DNA of 64,000 nucleotides from Cannabis sativa (Eukaryota; Streptophyta; Magnoliopsida; Rosales; Cannabaceae): positions 38,305,660 through 38,369,659 of the forward strand of contig NC_083601.1 of the NCBI RefSeq assembly GCF_029168945.1, given 5' to 3'. Shown in pieces: positions 46,891 to 58,004 of this stretch. The notes below the pieces were generated by a model, which ran no database searches, was not told where the DNA came from, and was given only the letters and a program-made list of their open reading frames with translations. The position numbers and the translations under genes are program-made. Position 1 is the first letter of the stretch. The number at the start of each line of letters is the position of its first letter.

Positions 46891-47632
46891 GTTGGGTGTA
46901 CATCTAAAGTCTCACATTAGCTAGAAATGGGAAGGATCTTGGTTATATAAGGAAATGATGAACACTATTTCCATTGGAATGAGACTTTTTGGGAAGGTGT
47001 TTAAAAACAAATTCGTGAGAACTTAGACCCAAATCAGACAAGTCTTTACACACAGGAATGCTCAATTTTTTTTTTCAAATTTTTAGGATTCTTGTTTTTG
47101 TAAAGTTATATTTTACTAAAAAAAATAATTACAAGATAAAGTTGTGAACTAATTTAAAACATCAGGGATTCTCGTTCCTAAATTTATAGCTGCAGGAAGT
47201 TATTTTTTTTCTCTGGCTAGGCCCACCAGCTTTCCCTAGGCATAAATGTAACTTGGTCAGAGTTGTGTTTTGCTATTACGATTCGATTTTTGCTACTGCG
47301 ATTAGTCTTGTTTTTGTGACATAGTTTTGAGTGTTTTAGTCTTGTCTGTGTGACATAATTTTGTTATGTTATGTTTTTTTGTTGGTTCTTCGATGACTCG
47401 ATATCGAATTACTGTTAGTGGTTAGGAATAACAAGTTCTCTGCAACTAAATGAATTTTTAGTAATTCATTTACTTACTATCGATTTTGTAATTCTTTTGG
47501 CATTTTGGGTATTTATAAAATATCCAGAATGTGTCATCACATTAAAAAAAAAGTTGTAATATAATTTGTGTAAAACATTAATGATAATTTAAAAAATTAG
47601 CAAGTACAAAGTGGACTTTAGCTTGTTTGTAT
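46891..47632. other. Intergenic DNA, no gene recognised
   Basis: No frame with family similarity. Several TGTGACATA/TTTTGT phrases near 47310-47360 form a small direct repeat (GTGACATAGTTTTG and GTGACATAATTTTG). Confidence 0.35.
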
Positions 47633-47830
47633 TAGGGTTGTATATAAATTTTTGTACACTGCCCCATTGAATAACCTGCCCAAACCAAACCGAGATAACT
47701 CAATAGAAATTATAAACCGAAAAACCGCCCAATCTTTATATTGGGCGGATTAAAAAAATACCAACCCGTCCAATCAACCTGATTAAGACGGTTTATATAC
47801 ATTAATATGTTTTTACTATATATATTTATA

Positions 47831-47859
47831 CTAATAAAAAGTTACGTGCAAGGCACGTA
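47831..47859 (-). mobile_element. Helitron-like 3' terminus, slightly degenerate
   Basis: On the minus strand the 7-bp stem hairpin TACGTGC-CTT-GCACGTA (47859-47843) is followed by ACTTTTTATTAG and T. The preceding body sequence is colinear with that at 18120-18270, so the two are members of one family. The terminal CTAG has become TTAG. Confidence 0.55.
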
Positions 47860-48969
47860 TACTAAATTTTATTCTAGTTTTTTTTCTATGTTATTTTAAA
47901 GTGATACAATTAAAAATTAAAGAAAAAATATTATTAGTTATTAGGTGAGATTATTATTATGTGTATAGGAAGAAATTATAAATTAATTAATCTTATAATT
48001 TTAACTTTAATCAAATAGGGTTCTAGATATATGAACAATAAATAATCACGTAAAAATCAAAAATAATTATTTGAATAAAGAATTCAATATACACAGTTAT
48101 ATATATGAATCACATTAATCAAAAATAATTATTCAATATATGAACGATAATTTGTCAGCGTATATGTTTCCCAATAAAGAAATCCACCTCTTCATAGTCA
48201 AAAATAAATAATACATGTAATACAGATCTTTGTAATAGAGTACCTAAAAGAAACAAAACTTCAGTTACCATAATCGGAAAAGGTTTAAGTAAACTAAATA
48301 ATGACTAAGAAGATCTAAATTACAAAATGAAAATAACATGTCTATATGAGTATGATTTTTTTGCTATATGAGCATGATTGATCTAAGAGAAAATAAATAA
48401 ACCTATAAACATATGAGTATACTTAATATTAATTTTGACAAAGAAACAATTCTAAATATCAGCTTGACAATTTCAACACACTAATTACTCATTAAATAAC
48501 CATAATGTATACATCATGACAGTTTTATTTTATTTGATATCAAATGATAGAGATTATTGAGGTTTTCAGCCATGGAAAACACACTACGATCAAAAAGTAA
48601 TGCTCATTAATTGTATATTTCAAAGAAATCCAAATTTCCATGAATGTCCCTAATAAGATATAAACATTAAAGTTGTAAATTAAAAAAAAAAGTAGCAAAA
48701 TTTCAGTTAATATAAGAAATAGAACAAATTGAAGATTTATACAATACTGGAATTTGAACTCTTAGAGGCCATTAGCGAAGGGGCGAAACTCGTTAGATCC
48801 CCTAGTAGAACACTACCTTAATATGAATAAATTAGCATCATCAACAAAAAGAAAATTAAAGGGAAAAGACTTAATAATTATGTGACAAATAATTATTAAT
48901 TGAATTAAAAAGTTAAGATTATAAGATTATAAGATTAATTCAAATTATTGTTCATACATTGATTAATCC

Positions 48970-49180
48970 CATTATTAAAAAATAATTCAATATATATGAA
49001 CCCTATTTGATAAAGTGATTTAATCATATAGGGTTCATATATTAAAATTCACTTTAATCAAATAAGGTTCCTATATTGAATTATTTTTTATTAATGGGAT
49101 TAATCAATATATGAACAATAATTTAAATTAATCTTATAATCTTAACTTTAATCAAATAGGGTTTATAAAAGAGACATAAA
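48970..49180. repeat. Inverted repeat inside the hAT-like element
   Basis: TCAAATTATTGTTCATACATTG and AATAATTCAATATATATGAACCC are met further right by AGGTTCCTATATTGAATTATT and ATCAATATATGAACAATAATTTAA in inverted order, giving a large AT-rich hairpin centred near 49030. Confidence 0.5.
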
Positions 49181-50245
49181 TAATTAAATAGGGTTAGAAA
49201 TACGGTAATTAAAGAAAATCTAGAATTTTTTTTGGATTTAATGGGATTTATTTATTTTTTATTTTATTATATATAAATAAAAAGTGACCCATGAATTTCT
49301 CATAAATCATTTTATTTTTAATAATAAACCATTTTATTTTTAATATAAATAAAAAGTCACCCATATATTTCTCATAAACCGAGAATTCAGTTATATAGGC
49401 ACACTTTATATAGAATAGATATCATATAATTTATATAACTATTTATAAAATATAAAATAGAAACTAATATAATTTTTTGGTGATTGATTTGAACTTTAAA
49501 TTCAATTTATATATATTTGTCTCATTATTATAATTAACTAAAATATAACAATTGAAGGTAAAAATTAAAAAAAAAAAATTAAAAAAAAAATGGTCGGTTT
49601 GAACGGGTTAACCGACAAAACGATAAATTTCATTACGCGGGTTATTATTTTCTTTTTTCTTAATTGGATAGATTGCGCTTAAATTTTTGTAACTCAATCT
49701 TTACATTGAATAGAGTAAAATATAGCATAAACTGACTAAACCACGTACACCCCTAGTTAGTACTCCAATTCAAACCCATCCGTCCAATAAACAGATCCAA
49801 TCTAATTTCAGCGGATTTTGAAAGGCCAGACTTCATAAAAATGGATTCTGATGGATTGGACGGCGAGGTGGATTGACAGTTATTTCGTTCTCCTACCTTA
49901 AACATAAGCCTTGCTAAGCTTTGCTAAATTTTAGTGATACATATTTTGGTTAGAGACGACGGAGTACAAAATTTCAAATACTCTTTGTGTAGTTGGGATG
50001 GGACAGACTACCCCATGTAGCTGTAAGCCAACACTGTTCAGAAGCTTGTTTCCTAAGCAAAAGAAATCTAAAGGCACCACTCCTCTAGCTACTCTCTATT
50101 TTTCTTCTCTTCCTTCACAATAATAATAATCAATGATTAAACAAAAAAGTTATATACATACCAAACACAAAGATAAGTAAAAATATCAGCAGCCAACCCC
50201 AAAATCCATCTGCCATAGAACAGGATGATAAGGCATCTCTAGCAC

Positions 50246-53200
50246 TCAGTGACTTCTTATAATCCTGCAAAATTTTCAACCAACGTGAATGTTTAGACGA
50301 CATTATATGCCAGTGCATGCAATAATACATTAAATTTAATTCATTGAAGTGTCTTACCTTCCCAATCTTGTTAATTCCGGTTCTTCAAGAAGCATGTCCT
50401 GCAGAGGCTTTACGTCTTTATCTTCGCTTGCACAGTTACTAAAAAAGAAATAGAAAATTAATGTCATCCATGTCGATCGACTACTTGTAGAGATGACATG
50501 AAGCTAACATGAATATGTATTATTGTTGGACATGAATATGAATATGAAGCTAACATATTAATTCAGATCATTAAAGGGATTGTTGGAGAAAGAATATTTT
50601 TTCCTATTGACAAAGTAGTGAGTATGGACATCCAAATTATCCAGCATTCAATACTTTCTAACCAAATTGTCTTCTGATGAAAAAACCAGAACTGTAATCA
50701 AGAAACCAATAATTTCTTCTAAAGGTTAAGATCACTTTTCCCTAAACAAAGTCAGCATACCGAATGCGATATGCCAGGATTGAGAAAATCCATGATTTCT
50801 ATATCTTGGATGGATTGTACATCTAAATATAGAGGAAGATTTACATAAATTTCTTGGCCCTTTTTTTAGACTTTCTACTGTTGGTACTTGCATCATACAA
50901 GACATAGTACCATCTATATTGCCATCAACAGTGATTTTACCAATCCATCAATCTCGTGGGTCATGAATTCAAGGAGTACTTGCTACTCAACTAGTTATTT
51001 TTGCAAATTGACCCACCTTGAAATATTTTACTCATTGATGCAATTTAGCAATAGCAAGACAAAAGATAATGAATTACAAACCTATATAAATGATCAAGAG
51101 ACAGAAGCTTGTGGTGAAGGGTATAATCGCTTCCAATGTATGTCACAACTAAGCTACCAGCATCTGGGTGAGGCCAGCTCCTTGAAGTTGGAAACCGGAG
51201 TATAAATGTCCCAGGCTCTTGAAAACCCTTCGGTCCTTGCAGTGATAATTCTGCTTCTTCCTTTGTAATGAATCCCTCTATCCATCTAGGTGATGTAGAA
51301 CTCCACGCTGTATTTATCCAATCTCTTGATAAAGTATAAGCCACAGGGTATAACCAGCACCACATTCGTTCAAAGTTCTCTTGGGTCAAATATTCTTCGC
51401 ATCCTGCAATTCTCTTCAGAAGGTTGAAGTCCTGAAGTGATGAAATGAGATTTTAGAGAAACTTATATGCCAAAGGACTGAAAAAGTTTACAAACCAAAT
51501 ACCAATATATAAATAAATCTTTGAAAGTTATTAATACATATTTTCTTTACTGTGTGCAGCAGACTATCTAGATATATATTCGAGAGAAAGAAAGGGACCT
51601 GTTGTGTGAGAGACCGAGAACTGCAACAAGCAATTTTCATAAAATGTTCTTCAATCACAAAAACCACACATTCCCATTGAACCCTGTTGTTGTTTGGTGA
51701 GATTGAATTCCAAGCCTTTTTCCCTTCCTCAACTAATCGTTTTGCCATGATGATTTGGTTCCTGAAGTAAACATTAAAAGAGAATGAATTACCAAAGTAT
51801 TCTCAAAAAAAAAGGATGAGATGTTGCATGACGGCAGCAAACAGACAAAAGGCGAAGGCAAGAGTTGTGACCACTTGATTTGTCCATTGATAGTACTCAT
51901 TGTTTAATGGCTTTCATTCTTGAAAGCCAGATATGAGGACATAGGAAACACAGGCCAGATAATATTTCTCAAGCTAAAATGTTTCTGAAAAGGAGAACTA
52001 TACATCTAAGTATAAGAGATACAGTGATCCTTGTAGATTACCTGTGATGCGAACAGCCTGAATATAGGGAGACTTGATTTGCAAAATCTAAAAGTTCTTT
52101 ATTAGAAGCGGAGTTTGCAATCTCCTTGAGTAGAAGGGATCTCTCAGCTAAGCCTGCCAGGCAGTACTTAAAGATAGTCGCATCTGGAATTGGATTTCTG
52201 GAACTTGAAGTACTCTTGGGAGCTGAATTTCTAGCTTCTATACTTTCAGAGTCAGTTGAGGAGTTGTCTTCATCAAAGTTGTCAGGGTCTACATTTGAAC
52301 TTGTCATTAAAGTATCTTCAACCTGAAACCATCTGCTCAGAAGACAACACCGACCAAAAACAAAATTCTAACATCAGAAGGAAATGGTATATACCTTATT
52401 ATTAGCGATCTTGGTATGAGAGTTGCATTCATCGTCATGTGCCTCCAGTGTTGGATCAACCCTAAAGGTTGTGGAAATTCTGTCTTGTCCCAACTTTGAA
52501 CGCTTTGATGACGGATTAGGTTTTGTTTCATGTGACGAATTTTGATCAACATCCATCATATCTTCATCCACTCCATGTGACTGAGATACTTGATGGGGGA
52601 CAGAGTTTGACCTTTTTGACATTGTAGAGGACACTCGAGTATTTCGGTTTCGTGAAATACTACGTATTGGAGGAGAAAATGCCTCAAAGAAAGGATAGAT
52701 TTCCATATTAGGCAAGTGAAACCTAATGCAGAAAAGCCTATTTTGACACTTGGATGAAAGCTGAAACGGGGGGAAGTGGGAGAAACTAATCAGGCAATTA
52801 ACCAATTTGCACAGAACTGGAAATATATGTAACATTTATAAGGAAAAATAATACAAAGTACATCTATGTTTGCTCCATTTAAAGACTGAAAAATGTCAAA
52901 CCATACAAACGACAATCCCATACTATAAGAAATAAAGGTGTGGATATACTAAATAGGGCATACTATCGTTATGTCACCAAATAAGAATACATCTAAACTT
53001 ACAACAAAAGAGAAAAAGTAACAGGACCAGAAAGTATACCAGGGCCAGACGGAAAGGAAAAAATATGTTAAGAAACTTCAAATACACAGTATTCTTCAGG
53101 TTTCTAAATATCATTTAAACAAATATACTATCACTTTTGATGTAGACACCCATTAGTCCTAAACCAAATATGTCCCTTATGGAATGTGAACATGAAAACA

Positions 53201-56200
53201 TTAGTACAGGAGAAGAACCAGAAAACACTAATATATGACCATCATTAACTAAATCTAGAGGAGGGGGGAAGGCAGAAGCAAATCTGAATAGATAGGGTAC
53301 AATACAATCTATCTCCGAGATAAAGCCAATTAACTTGGGCTGCAGCAGCTGCTTTGAGTTACATCCTAAAGTCTCGGATAACAACGATCCCAGATTTTTT
53401 GACAAACACTAACTTTTTTAACAAAGAAATAACTACTATATGGAGAAACTTAAAATGATTTTGCTAGGCTTCATCTAGTTCTCTTGTCACCAAGGTCTGG
53501 CGAGTTCACTAATTACAATTTTGTTTTATGAGATAAGGTGTAACAATGTGTAGCACAAGATATTCCAGGGAACAAAATATAGAAAAACAAAAAACTAATC
53601 TTAGCACCTGAGATATTTTGAGCTTAAAAGATGCACGCCCATGCAATAATTTACTTGGTTTATCATAAGAAGCAAATTCAATTCCATCAAAGCTTGCCAA
53701 AAGAGGAGCTTCTCCATCACTTGTTCTCTCAACAGGTGCTCCATTATCAAGGTATACAAGTGAAGCCACAACCTATCAAATACAAAAAACAAGTAGATGT
53801 GAGCGTCAAATGTACAAATATAGAAAAAATCAAACAAAGTGATGTGTCATGTCATGTTCAAAGGACAGATGAAAACCTCAATTTCCTTGCTTACAGGCTG
53901 GTCAGAGGTATCAAGGAAGACCACATCTAAAGAAAAGTTCCGGCGACAGGATGCCTGTGATATGATAAACAAAAGTAGCAAGCTTCATTAGATAATCCTA
54001 ATATTAGTAGCTTATTAATACTAAGGCAAGATCATGACACTTGAAAGATTCTATAGTGGACTTGTTTACTGTAAAAAGCAACCATTAGAATGCAAAGGCT
54101 TTATAATCAAGGTTGATCAGAAAATCTAAAATTCAAACTTGTATGAAAGAGAATAGAAATGAAATCCCATAGTGATTGATAACTGATTAAACACACACAC
54201 AGACACCCACACCCACACATCCCTTTCTAATTAGTGATTGAAAAATGGTTAAACACACACATACATAAAACACAGTACTATATGACACGATATCTACAAA
54301 TGTCCCTAAATTAATATTACAGGATAATGAAAGCATAAAAACATTTAGTCTAACCTTGCCTCCAATAATACTCCAAACACCACCTTGGCATTCTTCAATC
54401 TCAGATGCGGATGACTTATCAATAGATAATTGTACCGGTGGATCCTGGCATTAGAAAATCTTATAAGAAAGTTATGTAAATATTTTTTCGGTGAGAATTG
54501 CAATAAGAGAGGAACATGAAAAAACAAAATCCTCATTCAAGGCATATACTTTTACACACCTTAGCAAAGTGATCCTTGATGGATGAAGTTGTACGCAAAA
54601 TTTCTAATTTGTAAATGTAACCCTGTTCATTGGCCTCATCTCCACCTCCACCAACCAAAGTGATCTTTCCAGGGGAATTTACAGCACAATCTTTTTCAGA
54701 TATAGAAGAGAGAGACTTCTCTCCAACACACTCTCCATCAATGTGTAGCAATATGCAGTCAGTCAGAACCTATCCCCCACAAAATAAATATATAAAGGCA
54801 AAGCCAACAATAATTTCAAAACAAGACCAAATAGCTTATATGTCACTTTAAAGAACTTCTATTAGACATCGTTCATCTTCCGAGAAAAGAGATAATGAAA
54901 TATTTGCGAGCAAAGAAACCTATGCCTATACTACACTATCAACATGTTAAGGCAACATCAATTGCGCCAGCATCAGACCCAAGTGCACTAGGTCAGCTCT
55001 TGAATATGAAGTTCATATAAAGTTCTAAAAATTTGTTCTTTATCAGAATTCCTTCCATATACCCTATGAAAACATACCAGCATCATCAAAGTAATAAAGA
55101 TTGGAAGTAACAAAGGCCACAACACAAAACCTTATGCATAAATAAGGCGTAAAATCAATCTTCATAAAGAACTGAATTATAAGACCATGTTAATATCTTC
55201 TCCATGTCATATATTGCCATTCTCTGATGGGTAAAATCTAGCCGAAACTCAGAAAAAATGAAGTAACCAAACAAGTTTCTAACTTATCAACAGAACATAC
55301 CTCACAGCCAAAATGAACCCACTTTTCAAGAGGAAACTCAGTCTCTACTGATGCACACGGAACTTCAGATGATGAAGCAGGGTTGGAAGAATTCTGAGCT
55401 TCATTGTTCAAGGGAAGTAATGGAAAAAGCATCACTTCCTTTTCATTTATAACAAGGAAAGGAGAATGGCCTGAGGCATCTTGGGGAACCTGCATAATTT
55501 GAAAAAAAGATGTCCCAATAAATTGCAAGACCAAAACTATCATAGAAGAAATGAAAGAAACTATGGTCCTTGCTTAGAAGACGATATCAATGTGTAGTAG
55601 AATTATCAATATGTATAAATGTGCTAGTACAAATCACCTTCCCTCTTAGCATGACAAGAAAAAATGAAGAAAAAAATGCCACTCATATAAACTGAAATGA
55701 TGAAACCAGATTGACATTGAAAACAGCAAAACTCAGATGGTACACTTAAAGATACAACTGAAAGTTCTCCCACCTGAAATGAACACAGGAGAAAATATAA
55801 CAGACTTAGACTGTATATGATTAACTAAAGGAGCTTCAAGTTCTTGCTCACAACTAGTAATCTATTCAATGAGTCAACAAATTTTTTATTTTTTGGTGTG
55901 TGTGTTTAGAAGGAAATAAAAAAAAAAAAAAGACTTTTTTTAAGCTTCAACTAACTATGAAAGGAACCAAAAATTTACCATTGAAAAAGAAAAGAAAAGA
56001 TACATAGACACCATAAACCGCTGTAAAACCCTTCAGGAAAAAGAAAAAAAAAATTCTTGGCAGAAACAAAAACGGGGGCATTCATAAAAGGATATAAAGA
56101 GGACAAGTTGAGACCGAGAGAAAAAGGGCAATGAGAAACCTTTTGAAGAAGTGTAACAGGGAATGCAGTGGAGTTGGTGAGATAAATCCAAAAGCAGACA

Positions 56201-56286
56201 GAAAAGTTCTCATCTTCTCTTTCGATTTCAAGTCTTAAATCTTTGAGGGCCAAGTAATTATCTCGCTCCATTGGTTCATCTCCCAT
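50246..56286 (-). CDS. SHA/SHB: STAT-like linker-SH2 domain protein
   Basis: SH2 domains bind phosphotyrosine; in plants the STAT-like SHA/SHB family is almost the only group with a linker-SH2 region, and its function is little known. Twelve exons join in frame: 56286-56140, 55489-55301, 54769-54560, 54444-54355, 53954-53877, 53772-53608, 52760-52395, 52322-52042, 51761-51599, 51431-51082, 50438-50358 and 50264-50246, giving 712 residues. Visible: an N-terminal beta-rich half with EKWVHFGCEVLTDCILLHID, which I read as a LamG/concanavalin-like fold; a disordered acidic/Ser-rich middle (about 355-470) with basic SSKRSK; a helical linker (about 480-570); then the SH2 domain with WIEGFITKEEAE, the phosphotyrosine pocket GTFILRF (Arg642) and AGSLVVTYI. 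It ends LTRLGRIIRSH. The conserved Arg implies a working pocket. It corresponds to At1g78540/At1g17040. Confidence 0.9.
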
Positions 56287-56289
56287 GAT

Positions 56290-58004
56290 GATTTTACTCT
56301 TCTTCTTCTTCTTCTCCGAAACCTCTAAAGAAAAACATGAAAGGGAAAAGAAGAAACTTTTTGGTAAGAGTAACCGCGAAATTGAGCAGTTTTCCAATGG
56401 CGCTGTTAATTGACGGTTGGTACGCTACTCCTCTGAATGACATTGGGTAATAATCTGGTGCGTCGCGGTAGGGTGAGTCACTAGTAGGGTATTTTAAAGA
56501 CCGGGAATGACTTTGACGTGGCAAACTTCTATTGGTAAAGACGGCTTTGTTTTTCATTGACTAGAAACCTAGGAAGGTAGGAACTAGGAAACGCTTTATG
56601 CTTAAAAATTAGCTGTTTCCGTCAAAATGTATAAATAATTTCTCTTTTTGGCTTTAAATATTTTTATTGAATTAGGTCATAATTCTTTTCTTTTCATTTT
56701 TATTGAGAATGTCATATACAGATATTTAATTGACTTTTTAAATATAATTCTATTTACAAAAATTTATAAAACAAACAAATTTACATTAGTAATTTATTTA
56801 AAAAAAATAATATAATCTTTTTATAACAGTTAAAATACCAGTTAAAATAAATAAAAAGTATTATTGTCTTATAAATATATTCTTGTTCTGATTGGTGGAA
56901 ATATATATACTTTGATATTATTCAGATGATCAATGTGTAAGTAAATATTGTAAAAGAAAAAGTTGACATATTCTCTAGATAATATAATCTAGAATTACAT
57001 ATTAAAAAAATGGTAAGACAAACCCTTTAAACAAGAATTAGTCCAGCCACTACAAAAAAGCGAAAAGAAGAAAGAAAAAAAAAACCTACGTGATAAGTGA
57101 GTGATTAACACAAAATTTGTAAGAGACACTTAAGATTCTGCAAATTCCAATAAAAGATAAATTAATGAACGGAGAATTTTTGGGAGAGCTCTACTCATCC
57201 CAACCTAATTAAGGATTTTAATCTCTTCACCCAATCCCTAATGGGGATAAAGAATCCTCAAATAAAAATAAAATTTATATTAAAAAAAATTTTAAAAATT
57301 TATGTTTACATTTCAAAATAATTTTTTTTTACATTTTTAATCCCTATAGCAGGAACAACTTAAATTACAACTAAAACTGTTAAAAAAAAACTAAAAAATA
57401 GCATATGAAATAATTTCCCAAAATTTAAATATACAAAAATATTAAACTTCATAAAAATTAAATTATTATACATTAATTATTATTCAATATACTAATTATT
57501 ATTCAAAACATAACTTAAAATTTATAAAATTGATACTAAAAATACAAACATAAAATATAAAATATTATTAAAATATAAATAAAATATTAATGGGTCTCAG
57601 TCAAGTGAGGGAGTGTTATCCCATTCCCGCCTCATTCTCCATTTAGACAAAAAACCATCGTTCCATTAGAGGGGGGCGGGTCTCCGTGAGGCTATCCCCA
57701 TAAGAAAAATCTACATTCCTATCATTCATAGATAACTATTTGTTTTGAAAAAAAAATATAATGAATAATATATTAATAAGTTGGTAGAATTTTTTGCTTA
57801 TTTACCCCTTCTCCATATTATCAGTATAGAATCTACAAGTGTTAAGCTGTAATGTATTCATGATTACCACATTCTCATAATAACTTAGAAAAACCAACAA
57901 GGAACAGAAGCTGTAGATAAATCCAAGTGCTTCTCTTCATCTTATAGTGATCTTTAATATATATATATATATACTCATAGTTTGCTTATAAAAGACTGCC
58001 CTTT
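56290..58004. other. Intergenic DNA between the SH2 gene and MSRB1
   Basis: The first 300 bases are the SH2 promoter and leader, with a CTTCTTCTTCTTCTT tract at 56299-56315. From 56650 it is AT-rich, with a less AT-rich segment near 57590-57690. A (TA)n tract lies at about 57957-57973. No gene was recognised. Confidence 0.4.

Larger units (their letters stand above)
47625..49763. mobile_element. hAT-like element of about 2.1 kb with nested insertions
   Basis: The ends TAGGGTTGTATATAAATT (47633) and ACGTACACCCCTA (49755, inverted) form short TIRs. They are flanked by GTTTGTAT and GTTAGTAC, an 8-bp target duplication with two mismatches, the size expected for hAT. Subterminal inverted motifs (GCCCAATC-TTGGGCGG on the left; GTCGGTTTGAACGGGTTAACCGAC on the right) support it. 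The interior contains a Helitron-like terminus, AT-rich repeats and no transposase. Confidence 0.5.
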
